Shown: positions 23,931-32,810 of the stretch, piece after piece
Numbering within the stretch: the stretch's first letter is position 1
Layout of the letters: every line of letters starts with the position of its first letter
Origin: Epiperipatus broadwayi
Taxonomy: Eukaryota; Onychophora; Udeonychophora; Euonychophora; Peripatidae
Direction: 5' to 3'
Assembly (NCBI GenBank): GCA_028023455.1
Contig: JAQFVV010012545.1
Location: forward strand, 1,120,001-1,184,000
Length of the DNA stretch: 64,000 nucleotides
Notes under the pieces: generated by a model
The model's database searches: none
What the model was told of the DNA's origin: nothing
Seen by the model: the letters and a program-made list of their open reading frames with translations, nothing else
Position numbers and translations under genes: made by a program

Positions 23931-24310
23931 AGATACAATATCATCAGCATTTAGTGTATTGAATATGTCATTCTCTGTAGTTATCACTGACAAATTTTCC
24001 AATTGATTTTGTGTCATTGTCGAATGATTTTTAACTTTGAAAATGATTGCTCTCCACTAGTTGCACTTGTAGGAAGAATTAAAAATATTCTTAATGATAT
24101 GCTCAAATTTGGGAATGAAGCAGTCAAATCATTTTCATGAATATAACTTAGAACATCCAATGGATTTTTAAATTGGGATTATTCACTTGAAAATATGTTT
24201 TTAAACAGTCATAGTTCTTCATACAATTCTTCTCCATTTATGTCTTTATTGTTATCACTGTCGCGTAAATGAATTTGTAGATTGAAACATTGTTTTAGAT
24301 TTTTTTTAAA
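23931..24310 (-). pseudogene. hAT transposase relic, C-terminal dimerisation region
   Basis: The minus strand reads NPLDVLSYIHENDLTASFPN, LSISLRIFLILPTSATSGEQ and SFSKLKIIR (about 24170-24035). After a frameshift it reads TMTQNQLENLSVITTENDIF and NTLNADDIV (about 24030-23931). This is the conserved hAT dimerisation block of ZMYM1-like transposases (family pattern ...LLLPVT.ASGERSFSKLKLIK..LRSTM.Q.RL..L..LSIE). Upstream, GEELYEEL (about 24230) fits the linker before it. Frameshifts and stops show it is inactive. DDE motifs and the BED finger were not found. No inverted ends or 8 bp duplication could be placed. Confidence 0.75.
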
Positions 24311-26320
24311 TCAGTTTCACCGAGTTTGTATATAGTTGATAAAAGTAATTAATTATATAAATATTCATCATACAGTCTTTAATGTATCTCCATTAACATT
24401 AATTAACAATCTCCAAAACAAATTACACACATCCTAAGTCATCAATATTGAAATAACCTGTAGAACTTTTTTTTTTACTCCAGTTTTTCTCTTGTAAGAA
24501 CTTTAAAGTAGTTACATTATATAGTCTATATGTAATATAATAAGTAAAAACAAATATTCTTTATAATCACTTAAAGTTTTTAAGAGTTTCAATTATTTTT
24601 ACTCTAGTGAAATCTTTTAGGATGCTTTTTTAAAATAAAAAAAATGATTGAAAATCTTAGGTGCTTTAATTGTAAAATCACAGAGAAGTGAGAAAACTAA
24701 TTCCTGATAGAACAATAAATGATGATGAAGTTTTACCTTTGAATCAATCCATTTACATGGTAAACTTTAAGAAATCCACAACATGTTGGAATTTTTTTTA
24801 TTTTTAAAGATATGAAGAAGATAATTAGTGATCTTCTAAGAAATGAAATTCACTAATTTTAATCATTTCTTACTGAATTGTTTATAGAGTAATTCAATTA
24901 ATTTTAAAACTGTATTTTAGGTTTAAAATAACTTTACCTAAATATTTTTAAATGGTATTCTTTTACATTTAAATATATCAGAGAAAAATAAACATTCATA
25001 CATACACCGACACATTTAATTATTACATTAAAAGTTTGTCACTATTTAAAAAGCTTTACCATTATGTGTACACTAATATAAATATTGCTTTAACTGATTC
25101 TATTTTAATTTAATTTACCCATATATATACAATATTGTGCATTTTATTAGTGTATAGTCCTTTTTTTTTTCGTGTGTGTATTTTTAAAACTAAATCATAA
25201 TTGCTACAAGAATTTCATACACTATAAAAATATGGGCAGACATCTTGGATTTTTTTTCTTAATTTTGTTTGATATGTTAAATTTAAAATATTTATTTTTA
25301 TAAGTCAATAAAAAAATTTGATGTTATGTTTATTATTATTTTACAAATACCAAATTATCATCACAATATATATATAAATGACACGGGTATTAATAGTAAA
25401 ATGGACTGTCCCATTTTTGTGTCACATAGTCATGTGATTTCCAAATACGCATTGTGTAAATCCAGCATAAGAAGACATAACTGAGAATATCATGAGAGAA
25501 AAATAAACCATAAAAAATTATAATTGAAAAATCATATTTCAAGACGTGATTATTTATTTTAATATGCTTATATTTCCATATTTTGTAGATATAATGAATC
25601 AAGTCACAATAATTAATATTCATAACAGAACAAAAATAAATGTACTCCTAGCTCTGCTTCATTTCCATGCCCCTTTAGTATCAGCACCCTCATGCCTTGC
25701 TTACCACCCCCTTCAGCCTTGGCTCTTGCATTCCACTTTCCAAATTTGAATGATTTATTTCTCAGCAGTTCATAGATGTTTAAACACCAGCAGTGACAAA
25801 GCGAGTCATAATTTGTGAACTTTGAGCTCCAGAGTTCACCATTCTACGACTGTATTAAACCATGCAAGGTTAACCTGTTAATTAGGTTTTCAAAAATGTA
25901 TGATCTTTCAGAATATTTAACTATATTATTATTATGCATAATGTTTTTAATATTATGTCATTAGTTAATTGTAAATGCTAAATCTTCATTCTAATGTAAA
26001 TAATTAAACAGATCTATAAGTGTATCCATCTCTAATTTATGCAATTTCAAGTTTTTTATTTTTCAATCTTCAACATTTTTTCAAAAAAAAAAATGTTATA
26101 TTTTTTTTTTTTACAAATGTCGCATTTATTTCTTCCACAACTTTGGCACAATCATCTCTAGATATATAAATAATTATTATTACTAATCATTTATTAAACT
26201 AATCCAAATATACACTTTAAATCTTGGTTATATTTATATTTAATTAAACAAACACATATTTGAGTAATTCAACTTCATTTTTCTTTTCTTATGTGTAATA
26301 TCTTTTGCAAATGCACTTTC
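24311..26320. other. AT-rich DNA, no gene recognised
   Basis: No coding relic was recognised beyond the hAT fragment. A C-richer patch (25655-25740) contains frames in two orientations but nothing family-like. T-runs and TATATA tracts are common. Confidence 0.4.
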
Positions 26321-26542
26321 TATAATTGTTTATTAAGAGCACAGGAAGTATATGTAAATACTTTTAAGATAGTCTATAACCTGAATCAGATGTGCTTTGA
26401 CATTTATAATAGTCAAGCTATACCTTTTGCAAAATAAAGATATTGCTTGTTTATTATAAATTTAAAGGTGTATTTGGTTCAGGTTATAGACTGTCTTAAA
26501 AATATTTACATATATTTTCTGTGCACTTAATAAATAATTATA
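26321..26542. mobile_element. Foldback MITE (family C), complete palindrome
   Basis: The left arm (26321-26420: TATAATTGTTTATTAAGAGC, then AGTCTATAACCTGAATCAGA) is the imperfect reverse complement of the right arm (26440-26542: TTGGTTCAGGTTATAGACTG through GTGCACTTAATAAATAATTA). The short centre contains TGCAAAATAAAGATATTGCT, which recurs at about 26794 in the neighbouring copy. There is no coding capacity. Confidence 0.7.
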
Positions 26543-26648
26543 ACTCTATAATAGTTTATGTATTTCCAATATAAAAATTGTAATATTAACTCATTAATCA
26601 CAAGATTTTGAAAATGTTAATTTGTATAGGAAATAGTGTACTTAAACA

Positions 26649-26890
26649 GTGGAGAGAACAACAGCTTCATGCTCCCAAATCAAGATTTTTCAGATTGGCC
26701 TATATAAGTGGAAAGTTAGGTTAAGGATAAGATGCTGCTGCTATCTTAATAAAGTTACTATTTTGTGTCATGGTTTGAGAGATCCCTGTATTGGCAAAAT
26801 AAAGATATTGCTTGACTATTATAAATTTCAAGGCGCATTTGATTCAGGTTATAGCCTGTCTTAAAAGTATTTAGATGTACTTTTTGTAAA
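26649..26890 (+). repeat. Family C arm copy linking two sub-repeats
   Basis: The first part (CAGATTGGCCTATATAAGTG, then GTTAGGTTAAGGATAA) matches the right arm of 29784-30237 (CAGATTGGCCTATATAAATC, then TTTAGGTTAAAGATAA). The second part (GGCAAAATAAAGATATTGCT, then TTGATTCAGGTTATAGCCTG) matches the right arm of 26321-26542. One copy therefore joins both, showing that these palindromes belong to one family. The 71-codon frame here is a by-product. Confidence 0.6.
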
Positions 26891-27234
26891 TATATACATC
26901 TAAAGAAAAAATACCATATATTTATATTTTACTGGAGTAAATTGCAGTTTTTACTTAAAAACAAATAATATATATATACTATTATAAATAAAGTTTAATC
27001 TTATTTTTACTTATTAGTAATGTTAGGGCTTGAAATAGTTGATGAAATGAAATTAATCCAGTAATTTTTGTATTGCCATAATTTATAATTCAGAAGTTGG
27101 CTATTACATCATAAATAACATTATTTTTACAATGAGCTGGTAGAAGGTGCTTAAATGCTCATTCATTATATCTAGAAAATTTTGTAGGCATCATTCATTC
27201 AGACATGGTAAAGAATAATTTAAAGTGATTGGTT

Positions 27235-27405
27235 TATCTTCACGCTTTCATTTCCAGTGCTTAAGATTTGCCCATACTTAAGCATTTGGGTTGAAAGAAT
27301 AGGTGGATTCATTCTATTCTTTCACAAAGACTTTATCTTGTGTTGGAAATGAAAGTATTCATTTATTATTAACATTCATAAAAAAGCACATGTACATTAG
27401 CTTGA
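27235..27405 (+). repeat. Family C fragment with internal hairpin
   Basis: It matches 10755-10905 closely (ATTTGCCCATACTTAAGCAT, TGAAAGAATAGGTGGATTCA, AGACTTTATCTTGTGTT and AAAGTATTCATTTAT). TTGAAAGAATAG pairs with CTATTCTTTCA to form a hairpin around GGTGGATTCATT. It is flanked by ordinary AT-rich DNA. Confidence 0.55.
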
Positions 27406-28709
27406 AATGCTCATCTTTAGTTTATTATAATTATTTTAGGAAACTTGCTATGGTTTTTTTCAAAATGTTCACAAAAGATTTTTTTTTTATGTGTCATTCA
27501 AAACTGAATAATAATTAAATTAATGGGACTAAAAAAATATTTTTATTTTATTAACTAGCTGAAGACTAAACTTTATTAATTAACAAAAGTAATAATTGCA
27601 AATTGTATTTATTCTAAGTATTTATTAGAAATATGGAATTTAAATATATGATTATGAAAGCAATTTAAATATGATAATAATTTGTAAATATGATCAATCA
27701 AAAAAAAAAAAAAAAACAAGCTTTTTTAAAAAACTTATTTTTTCGTTTAAGTTGCACTGCTTGTAATTTTTAACAGTTTTTGTATAACATTTACTTCCTT
27801 TTTTTTTCCTAATGCAATTTTAAATAGTGGTATAAACATAGGCTTAATAACTTGTTGAAGAGACAAAGTGAAATTCACTATAAGATGAGAAGTATATTTA
27901 GCAGATAAAAAGGATTACACATAACTATGGGTTTTAGGTTTGCCAGACTTGATATTCATCAGTTGTGTGCCATAAGTACAGTGAAATTTCTGTTTTATTA
28001 TTACTTTCAAATGTCTCAGTCCTAACTTAGTATGGAGTTGAAAGCTTCCTGGATTGAAACTCAATTTATATCACATGATCTCTCAGGGGACTAACTATTT
28101 TATTATTACTACTAATATTAGGGTTTTGATATTTATTTTATGCATTATGTAGCTGTAATAAGCATCTTTGTCAGCAATTTTTTTAGTTATTATATGTACT
28201 GAAAAAGATCTTGGGTTTATGTCTAAGAATTTCTTCATCTACTTGGAAAGGGGGGGGGTCCATTTCCATTCTAGATCTCAAATTCTTCACTGAGTTATAA
28301 ATATAATATTCCTCTTAAGTTTTTGTATGTGTGCATAATTAATTAATGCTATGTTGGTCATGGCTGATCTGAGAGATGCAAACAAATTCTTTTCTTGTGT
28401 GTGACTAATGTTAAACCATAATGTTTAAGCCATTAGTTTGTTTATAATGTGTTTCATAAGGGGATGTGATATTTGACAATAGATTTCATCCAAGAGATAC
28501 CAAGAAATCTGAAATCAGTGTTAGTGTAGTTGTGCAAATAATTTTTAGATGGTAATTGAAAATAAATTTTAAAAGTCATATATTATTATAAAGATACAAA
28601 TATAATAAATCAAGTTTGCAGTGTTTTAAAATATTTTTTTTACATTTCAGCATAATTAGTAATAAACATATCTTTCAGATAGATGTGGTCTCTCATGTAA
28701 TTTTTTGAA
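27406..28709. other. AT-rich DNA, no gene recognised
   Basis: A nine-base G run lies at 28250-28258 and an A run at 27698-27716. No coding relic or repeat family was recognised. Confidence 0.45.
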
Positions 28710-28720
28710 TGCGACTTCCT

Positions 28721-28825
28721 TCCCCCCCCCCATGTGTCATAGCATCAGCCAGGAAGTGAACCCGCTAACCCGGGACAACTGCTTGTAAGGCAGTTGTGCT
28801 GATCTCCCGACCCCCAACGCGTGAC
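28721..28825 (-). mobile_element. tRNA-derived SINE, short subfamily, tail now a G run
   Basis: Minus strand: GTCAC leader, GCGTTGGGGGTCGGGAGATC, anticodon-type arm CAACTGCCTTACAAGCAGTTG (stem of seven pairs around loop CTTACAA), GTCCCGGGTTAGCGGGTTC (B box), CTGATGCTATGACACATG, then a run of G. TGCGACTTC at 28710-28718 and 28828-28836 is the target duplication. The tail position, A-rich in the sister copies, is here ten C on the + strand. The anticodon-type stem is perfect, so this copy is fairly young. Confidence 0.8.
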
Positions 28826-29079
28826 AGTGCGACTTCTTTTGGGTTTAAAATAGTGTTGAAAGACATTTAAGCCTTCTCCTTCCGCCTTTTGATGGTTTAC
28901 AATATTTATTTAATTTGAAATTATAATGACATTAAACAAAAAGATAAATATTTAATTAATATATTGCTATGATTTAAAAATAATCTTAAATTCCAGCAAA
29001 TATTGTGATGTTTATATGAACATTTTGATGGCAAATGCCTTGTTGTGTAATAACAATAAATTATTTATGTATAGTAATT

Positions 29080-29215
29080 TATATGATACTTATATATATA
29101 TACTTTTTTTTTCATATATCAAATGCATTGACCGGGAAGCGAACCCAGGCCAGCTGTTTGGAAGGCAGCTATGCTAACCGCTAGGCCACCAACACTTGAC
29201 TATATGATACTTATA
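29080..29215 (-). mobile_element. tRNA-Gly(UCC)-like SINE or retropseudogene with 15 bp target duplication
   Basis: The perfect direct repeat TATATGATACTTATA flanks the insertion (29080-29094 and 29201-29215). On the minus strand the body reads GTCAAGTGTTGGTGGCCTAG, CGGTTAGCATAGCTGCCTTC, CAAACAGCTGGCCTGGGTTC and GCTTCCCGGTCAATGC. It then passes into ATTTGATATATGAAAAAAAA. The body matches the animal tRNA-Gly(UCC) pattern, including the GCTGC-CTTCCAA-ACAGC anticodon arm and the GGTTCGCTTCC B box. The GTCA leader and A tail are shared with the other SINEs here, so it may be the parental type of the family. Flanking duplication and tail rule out an ordinary tRNA gene. Confidence 0.8.
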
Positions 29216-29228
29216 AATTACAGATTTA

Positions 29229-29279
29229 TTTTTTAAGTCATTAAAATATATGATACTTATATTTTAATGACTTAAAAAA
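29229..29279. repeat. Perfect 22 bp hairpin containing the neighbouring SINE target sequence
   Basis: 29229-29250 is the exact reverse complement of 29258-29279 (arm TTTTTTAAGTCATTAAAATA plus TA), with the 7-base loop TGATACT. The loop with its flanks reads TATATGATACTTATA, identical to the 15 bp target duplication of the SINE 14 bp upstream. Confidence 0.85.
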
Positions 29280-29783
29280 CAAACTTGTAATTTTATCTTT
29301 ATATGTAATCAAAATTTAGATTGTTATAAAAAGGAAAAAAAAAATGGGTATGTGAATTTGCAAAAGACTTTAAATGATAAATAGGAATAAAAAGAGCAGA
29401 AGAGTTGATAACAGCAAGAAAATAAGTTGTAATTGTTTTTTAAAAGAATTCAGACTTGCACTTTGTAGAAAAAAGTATGAAATAAACTAATCATTGGGAA
29501 AAAAAGACTAAGGATAGAATATAAAGATGAGCTACAATATTAGATAAGTGTTGCAGTCTTTCAGAAAGAAAAATTTGCTCAAAAAAATAGACTGGAATAC
29601 AATCGTTCAAAATATCAATAACCGAATAATTTACCAGAATGTTTAATATCTACATTTCACAAATTAGTTTGTGTAGTTATTATAAAACATTTCTAGTGTA
29701 TTATTTTTATTTTTTGTCTTTTTTTTTTTTTCAATTAGGATCACATTCATTTGCAAGTGGTGGAGCTATTACAAAGAATTGTT
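29280..29783. other. AT-rich DNA, no feature recognised
   Basis: This is A-rich sequence without coding relics or repeats shared with the rest of the window. Confidence 0.45.
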
Positions 29784-30237
29784 GAAATTAAAGAGAAAGG
29801 ATTTCACCTTTTTAACATACGCACCTTACTGATTTTATAATAGCTCAATAATGCTGTGTTGAGATGGCCCAACCGTCTTTTCTTTAACCTAAATTCTGAT
29901 TTATATAGGCCAATAAGTGTCTTGGTTTGAGAGAGTGAAGATGTTACTCTGTTTACTTTTACATCCATTGCTTTTTTGTGTTGATGTACATAAAAAAGTA
30001 ATGGATATAAAAGTGAACAGAGTAACATCTTCACTCTCTCAAACCAAGATGCTTCAGATTGGCCTATATAAATCAGAATTTAGGTTAAAGATAATAATGC
30101 CATTCTTACCTTTATAAAATCTCTATCTTGTGTTTGGGTTTGAGAGTTTCCTCTGTAGTCAACATAGCATAGTTGAGCAATTATAAAATCAGTAAGGCAC
30201 ATATATTAAAAAGGTAAAATCCTTTCTCTTTAATTTC
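29784..30237. mobile_element. Long foldback element (family C)
   Basis: GAAATTAAAGAGAAAGGATT at 29784 is matched by AATCCTTTCTCTTTAATTTC at the other end (to 30237). The inner arms are also complementary: CTTGGTTTGAGAGAGTGAAG ATGTTACTCTG on the left and its complement near 30016-30050. The right arm has about 70 bp extra (near 30100-30170). The two arms produce near-identical frames on opposite strands (both contain VNRVTSSLSQTK), a mark of a palindrome rather than a gene. The centre is near 29985. Confidence 0.8.
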
Positions 30238-30687
30238 ATATGTTCTATGTATGTACTTAATAAATAAATCTTAATGTTAAAGAGTTGTTGAGAATTGAAA
30301 GTACTAAAAATAAAAGAAAATAATTTACTAATTGATCTTAAGAAAGGGAGTATCTAGAAGTGTTTAATATATGGGAAGATGCCAGAAGTGATTGGAAAAA
30401 GTAATCTGATCTCTGGATCTTTTTTTTTTTGTCAGATTTTAATGATGATATAATTTTTGAAAGAATGATACTGATTATACCCAAAGTCTATTAAAGCAGA
30501 TTTATTGCAATGAAGGTTGACTGTATTTATAAGTAGCTTTAGTCATTTGTATTAAATATTCAACCTAGTGCATTTGGGTCAAGAAAAGAGCCTCAGGAAC
30601 TGACAGTTCCAGTTCCTAGATCAACATTTAATCTGCCACTTCGCCTGCTCAAATATGGCATTTTGGACAACTAACCATTCACTACCA
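30238..30687. other. AT-rich DNA, possible old tRNA-derived fragment
   Basis: Nothing coding is seen. Around 30600-30650 the text CCAGTTCCTAGATCAACATT with CTGCCACTTCGCCTGC has a tRNA-derived-repeat flavour but lacks a full box A/box B pair. Confidence 0.35.
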
Positions 30688-30783
30688 GTCAAGCATTGGT
30701 GGTTGAGAGGTCAGCGACAACTGCTTTACAAGCAGTTATCCCGGGTAAGTGGATTCACTTCGCTCTATGTCATTTGGTGCAAT
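30688..30783 (+). mobile_element. tRNA-derived SINE, short subfamily, tail lost
   Basis: GTCAAGCATTGGTGGTTGAG, AGGTCAG, then an anticodon-type arm CAACTGCTTTACAAGCAGTT around loop TTTACAA, then CCCGGGTAAGTGGATTCACT and GCTCTATGTCAT. The order is that of the copies at 11411 and 28721. The B box (GGATTCACTTC) has decayed and no A tail or clear target duplication remains, so it is older than the sister copies. Confidence 0.7.
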
Positions 30784-31004
30784 GGTGGAGTCAAGAATTC
30801 CCACATTGATGTTCTTTGGATCAAAATTCAATTTTTCACTTCTGTTCTAAAACATGGCATGATATCTTGAGCAATTTATAATGCATAATTTCAGTGTAAT
30901 ATTTTTTGTATTCAAACATACAATGTACCATATTGGTGAATTTGTTATAATGAATAATTTTATGAGAGCCTGATAATTAGAATTTATGATGGGACCTTAT
31001 ATAA

Positions 31005-31405
31005 CTTAATACCCTGTACAGGCTTACACACAGCTGCACATATAATGTAATATATAAGGGACTCGAACTCAGACTTTTACACGACCCTCAACTCTCCATA
31101 CCATCTCATATTACTGACCCACCTGATCACACACATATTGAAAAGATAAATAATTACCAATATACTGTACATATTTCATGCTAAACCAGCCCTCATCAGT
31201 TGGTCCAGATTACCATCTCCACACATATATACAATCTACGCTCAGCTTTATATTAAGATAGCCAATCTTCATACTTTAATAGACAGGCTTATCTTTTCAA
31301 CATGTGTGTGATCAGGTGGGTCAGCAATATGAGATGGCATGGAGAATTAAGGGTCATGTGAAAGTCTGAGTTCAAGTCCCTTACATATTACATTAGATGA
31401 GACTA
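31005..31405. mobile_element. Hammerhead-bearing foldback element
   Basis: The left arm (31045-31290) carries GGGACTCGAACTCAGACTTT, CATCAGTTGGTCCAGATTAC, TTAAGATAGCCAATCTTCAT and ACTTTAATAGACAGGC. The right arm (31288-31395) holds the complement of the outer part: CTTTTCAACATGTGTGTGAT CAGGTGGGTCAG through AAAGTCTGAGTTCAAGTCCC. The inner half of the right arm and the centre are deleted. Outer sequence CAGGCTTACACACAGC at 31020 resembles, in reverse, the flank of the 59 kb copy (AAGCCTGTGTTTCAG), so the family extends somewhat beyond the palindrome. Confidence 0.75.
31140..31216 (-). ncRNA. Hammerhead ribozyme motif, core intact
   Basis: Minus strand: stem I strand GGTAATCTGGACCAA, CTGATGA (complement of 31193-31199), stem II GGGCTGGTTTAGCAT (31178-31192), GAAA (31174-31177), a stem III region ATATGTACAGTAT whose ends AUA/UAU pair, then A and TTGGTAATTA, which closes stem I (ACCAA/TTGGT, then GTAATC with GGTAATTA after the UGG bulge). 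Expected cleavage is between 31160 and 31161, after AUA. Stem II has a weak closing pair and one mismatch. The invariant core matches known hammerheads; activity is inferred. Confidence 0.65.
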
Positions 31406-32810
31406 TGTAAATGATTTATCTTTCATGATATAATGTTAGTCAGTTTGCTTATCTACAATCTGGATTTGCATGTAAGTCAAATGAACATAAATTTATTTTC
31501 AACAGTTAGCTTGTGATTTTTTACTCATGGCTAACCATCCAATATTGGTCAGTAAATGAGTAACTAACTAGGGTTAGCTAATTCAAAATACTTAACTAAC
31601 TAGAATTGGCTAAAAAGTAAAACAAGAATGGAAAAACTATTCATACCCTTAATACCAACCTGGTGAGTACTGTTTTTTCCTGCACTTTCTCACTGAAGTG
31701 ATGTTGGAGAAGCCTTTGCCCTGTAGCTCTTTAAAACCTGTTTTAATTTTTAATTATCTACAAATAAAAGTAGTGATAATTTATGAAGTAATATATTTTT
31801 TTTTATTTTTGATAAATAAAATATTTAGTTTTATTCATTGAAGAGTGTATAATAATCTAATAAAAAAATAAAGCTTTATTTATTATTTTTAAAATAAATA
31901 ATAAAAAATCAATATTATGAAAATTAAAACAATTATCCCAATGTTTTAAATATTTTATTACCATCTTTTTCAAGAGCTTAAATAAATACAAAATGTTAAT
32001 ATAAATGCAGTGTAAAATCTCTGAAAAAAATAAGTATTACATATCGCCAGCATGATATGTTAGCAATTTATAATTTTTTATTGCATTTGTACTAATATTT
32101 TGAATTTGTTTAAACCTTTAAAAAGATTATAAAATATTATGAGATAATTTTTAATTTTTTTAATATTGATTTTTTTTTTAATTCTGTAACCAATGAATGA
32201 AGGTTTTAAAAGAAAATGGCTGTTGGAACTTTATTTTTTTAATTATATGATCTGAATTATGTTTAATAAGAAAGTGTATGGTGAACAAAGGTTTCTTGCA
32301 TATAAAATTTAAGATATCAAATATAATAATAAGGAGGTGTTAGTTTTTAATTTTATTTTATGAATTGGGATCCAGAATTTTTTTAAATATGTATATATTA
32401 TATAGTTTGAAATGGAATTTTAATAAAAGAATCTGAAAGAAAAAGTCCTACCAACTTTAATGCTAATGACTAAAATGGCCATTTTTATTCCTTCCTGATA
32501 TACTATTAATGGAATTACTGTTACTAGTGGAAATTTCATTTGTAGAAGTTGTAATGATCTTAAATTTTTGATGGCATTTATAAGAATATCTCAGCTGGAA
32601 GGCAGTGGCTTTGTTGACTTAATGCAATTTGTTATAGTGTTAAAGTCAAGAACTAAACATTCCTAGATCAATTTCCAGTTCAACCTTTCACTTTGATGCT
32701 AAACATCACTTGACTATAGAAGCAACTATACATATGATTATTTATTTTATTTATTTAAATATATAATCAAGTGGTTTGTTTGAGACTTCATAAAAAGATT
32801 AATCAATAGA
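31406..32810. other. AT-rich DNA with one shared dispersed phrase
   Basis: ATGGCTAACCATCCAATATT GGTCAGTAAAT near 31526 recurs as TAGCTAACCATTCAATATTG GTTGGCAAAT near 52569, so an old dispersed repeat is present. No coding relic was recognised before the LINE starts near 32811. Confidence 0.4.

Noticed and set aside
29096-29200. Functional tRNA-Gly(UCC) gene
   Set aside because: A target duplication, an A tail and mismatched acceptor stem positions show it is a retroposed copy.
29804-30117. Frames of 76 and 66 codons sharing VNRVTSSLSQTK
   Set aside because: They come from the two arms of a palindrome; no gene family is matched.
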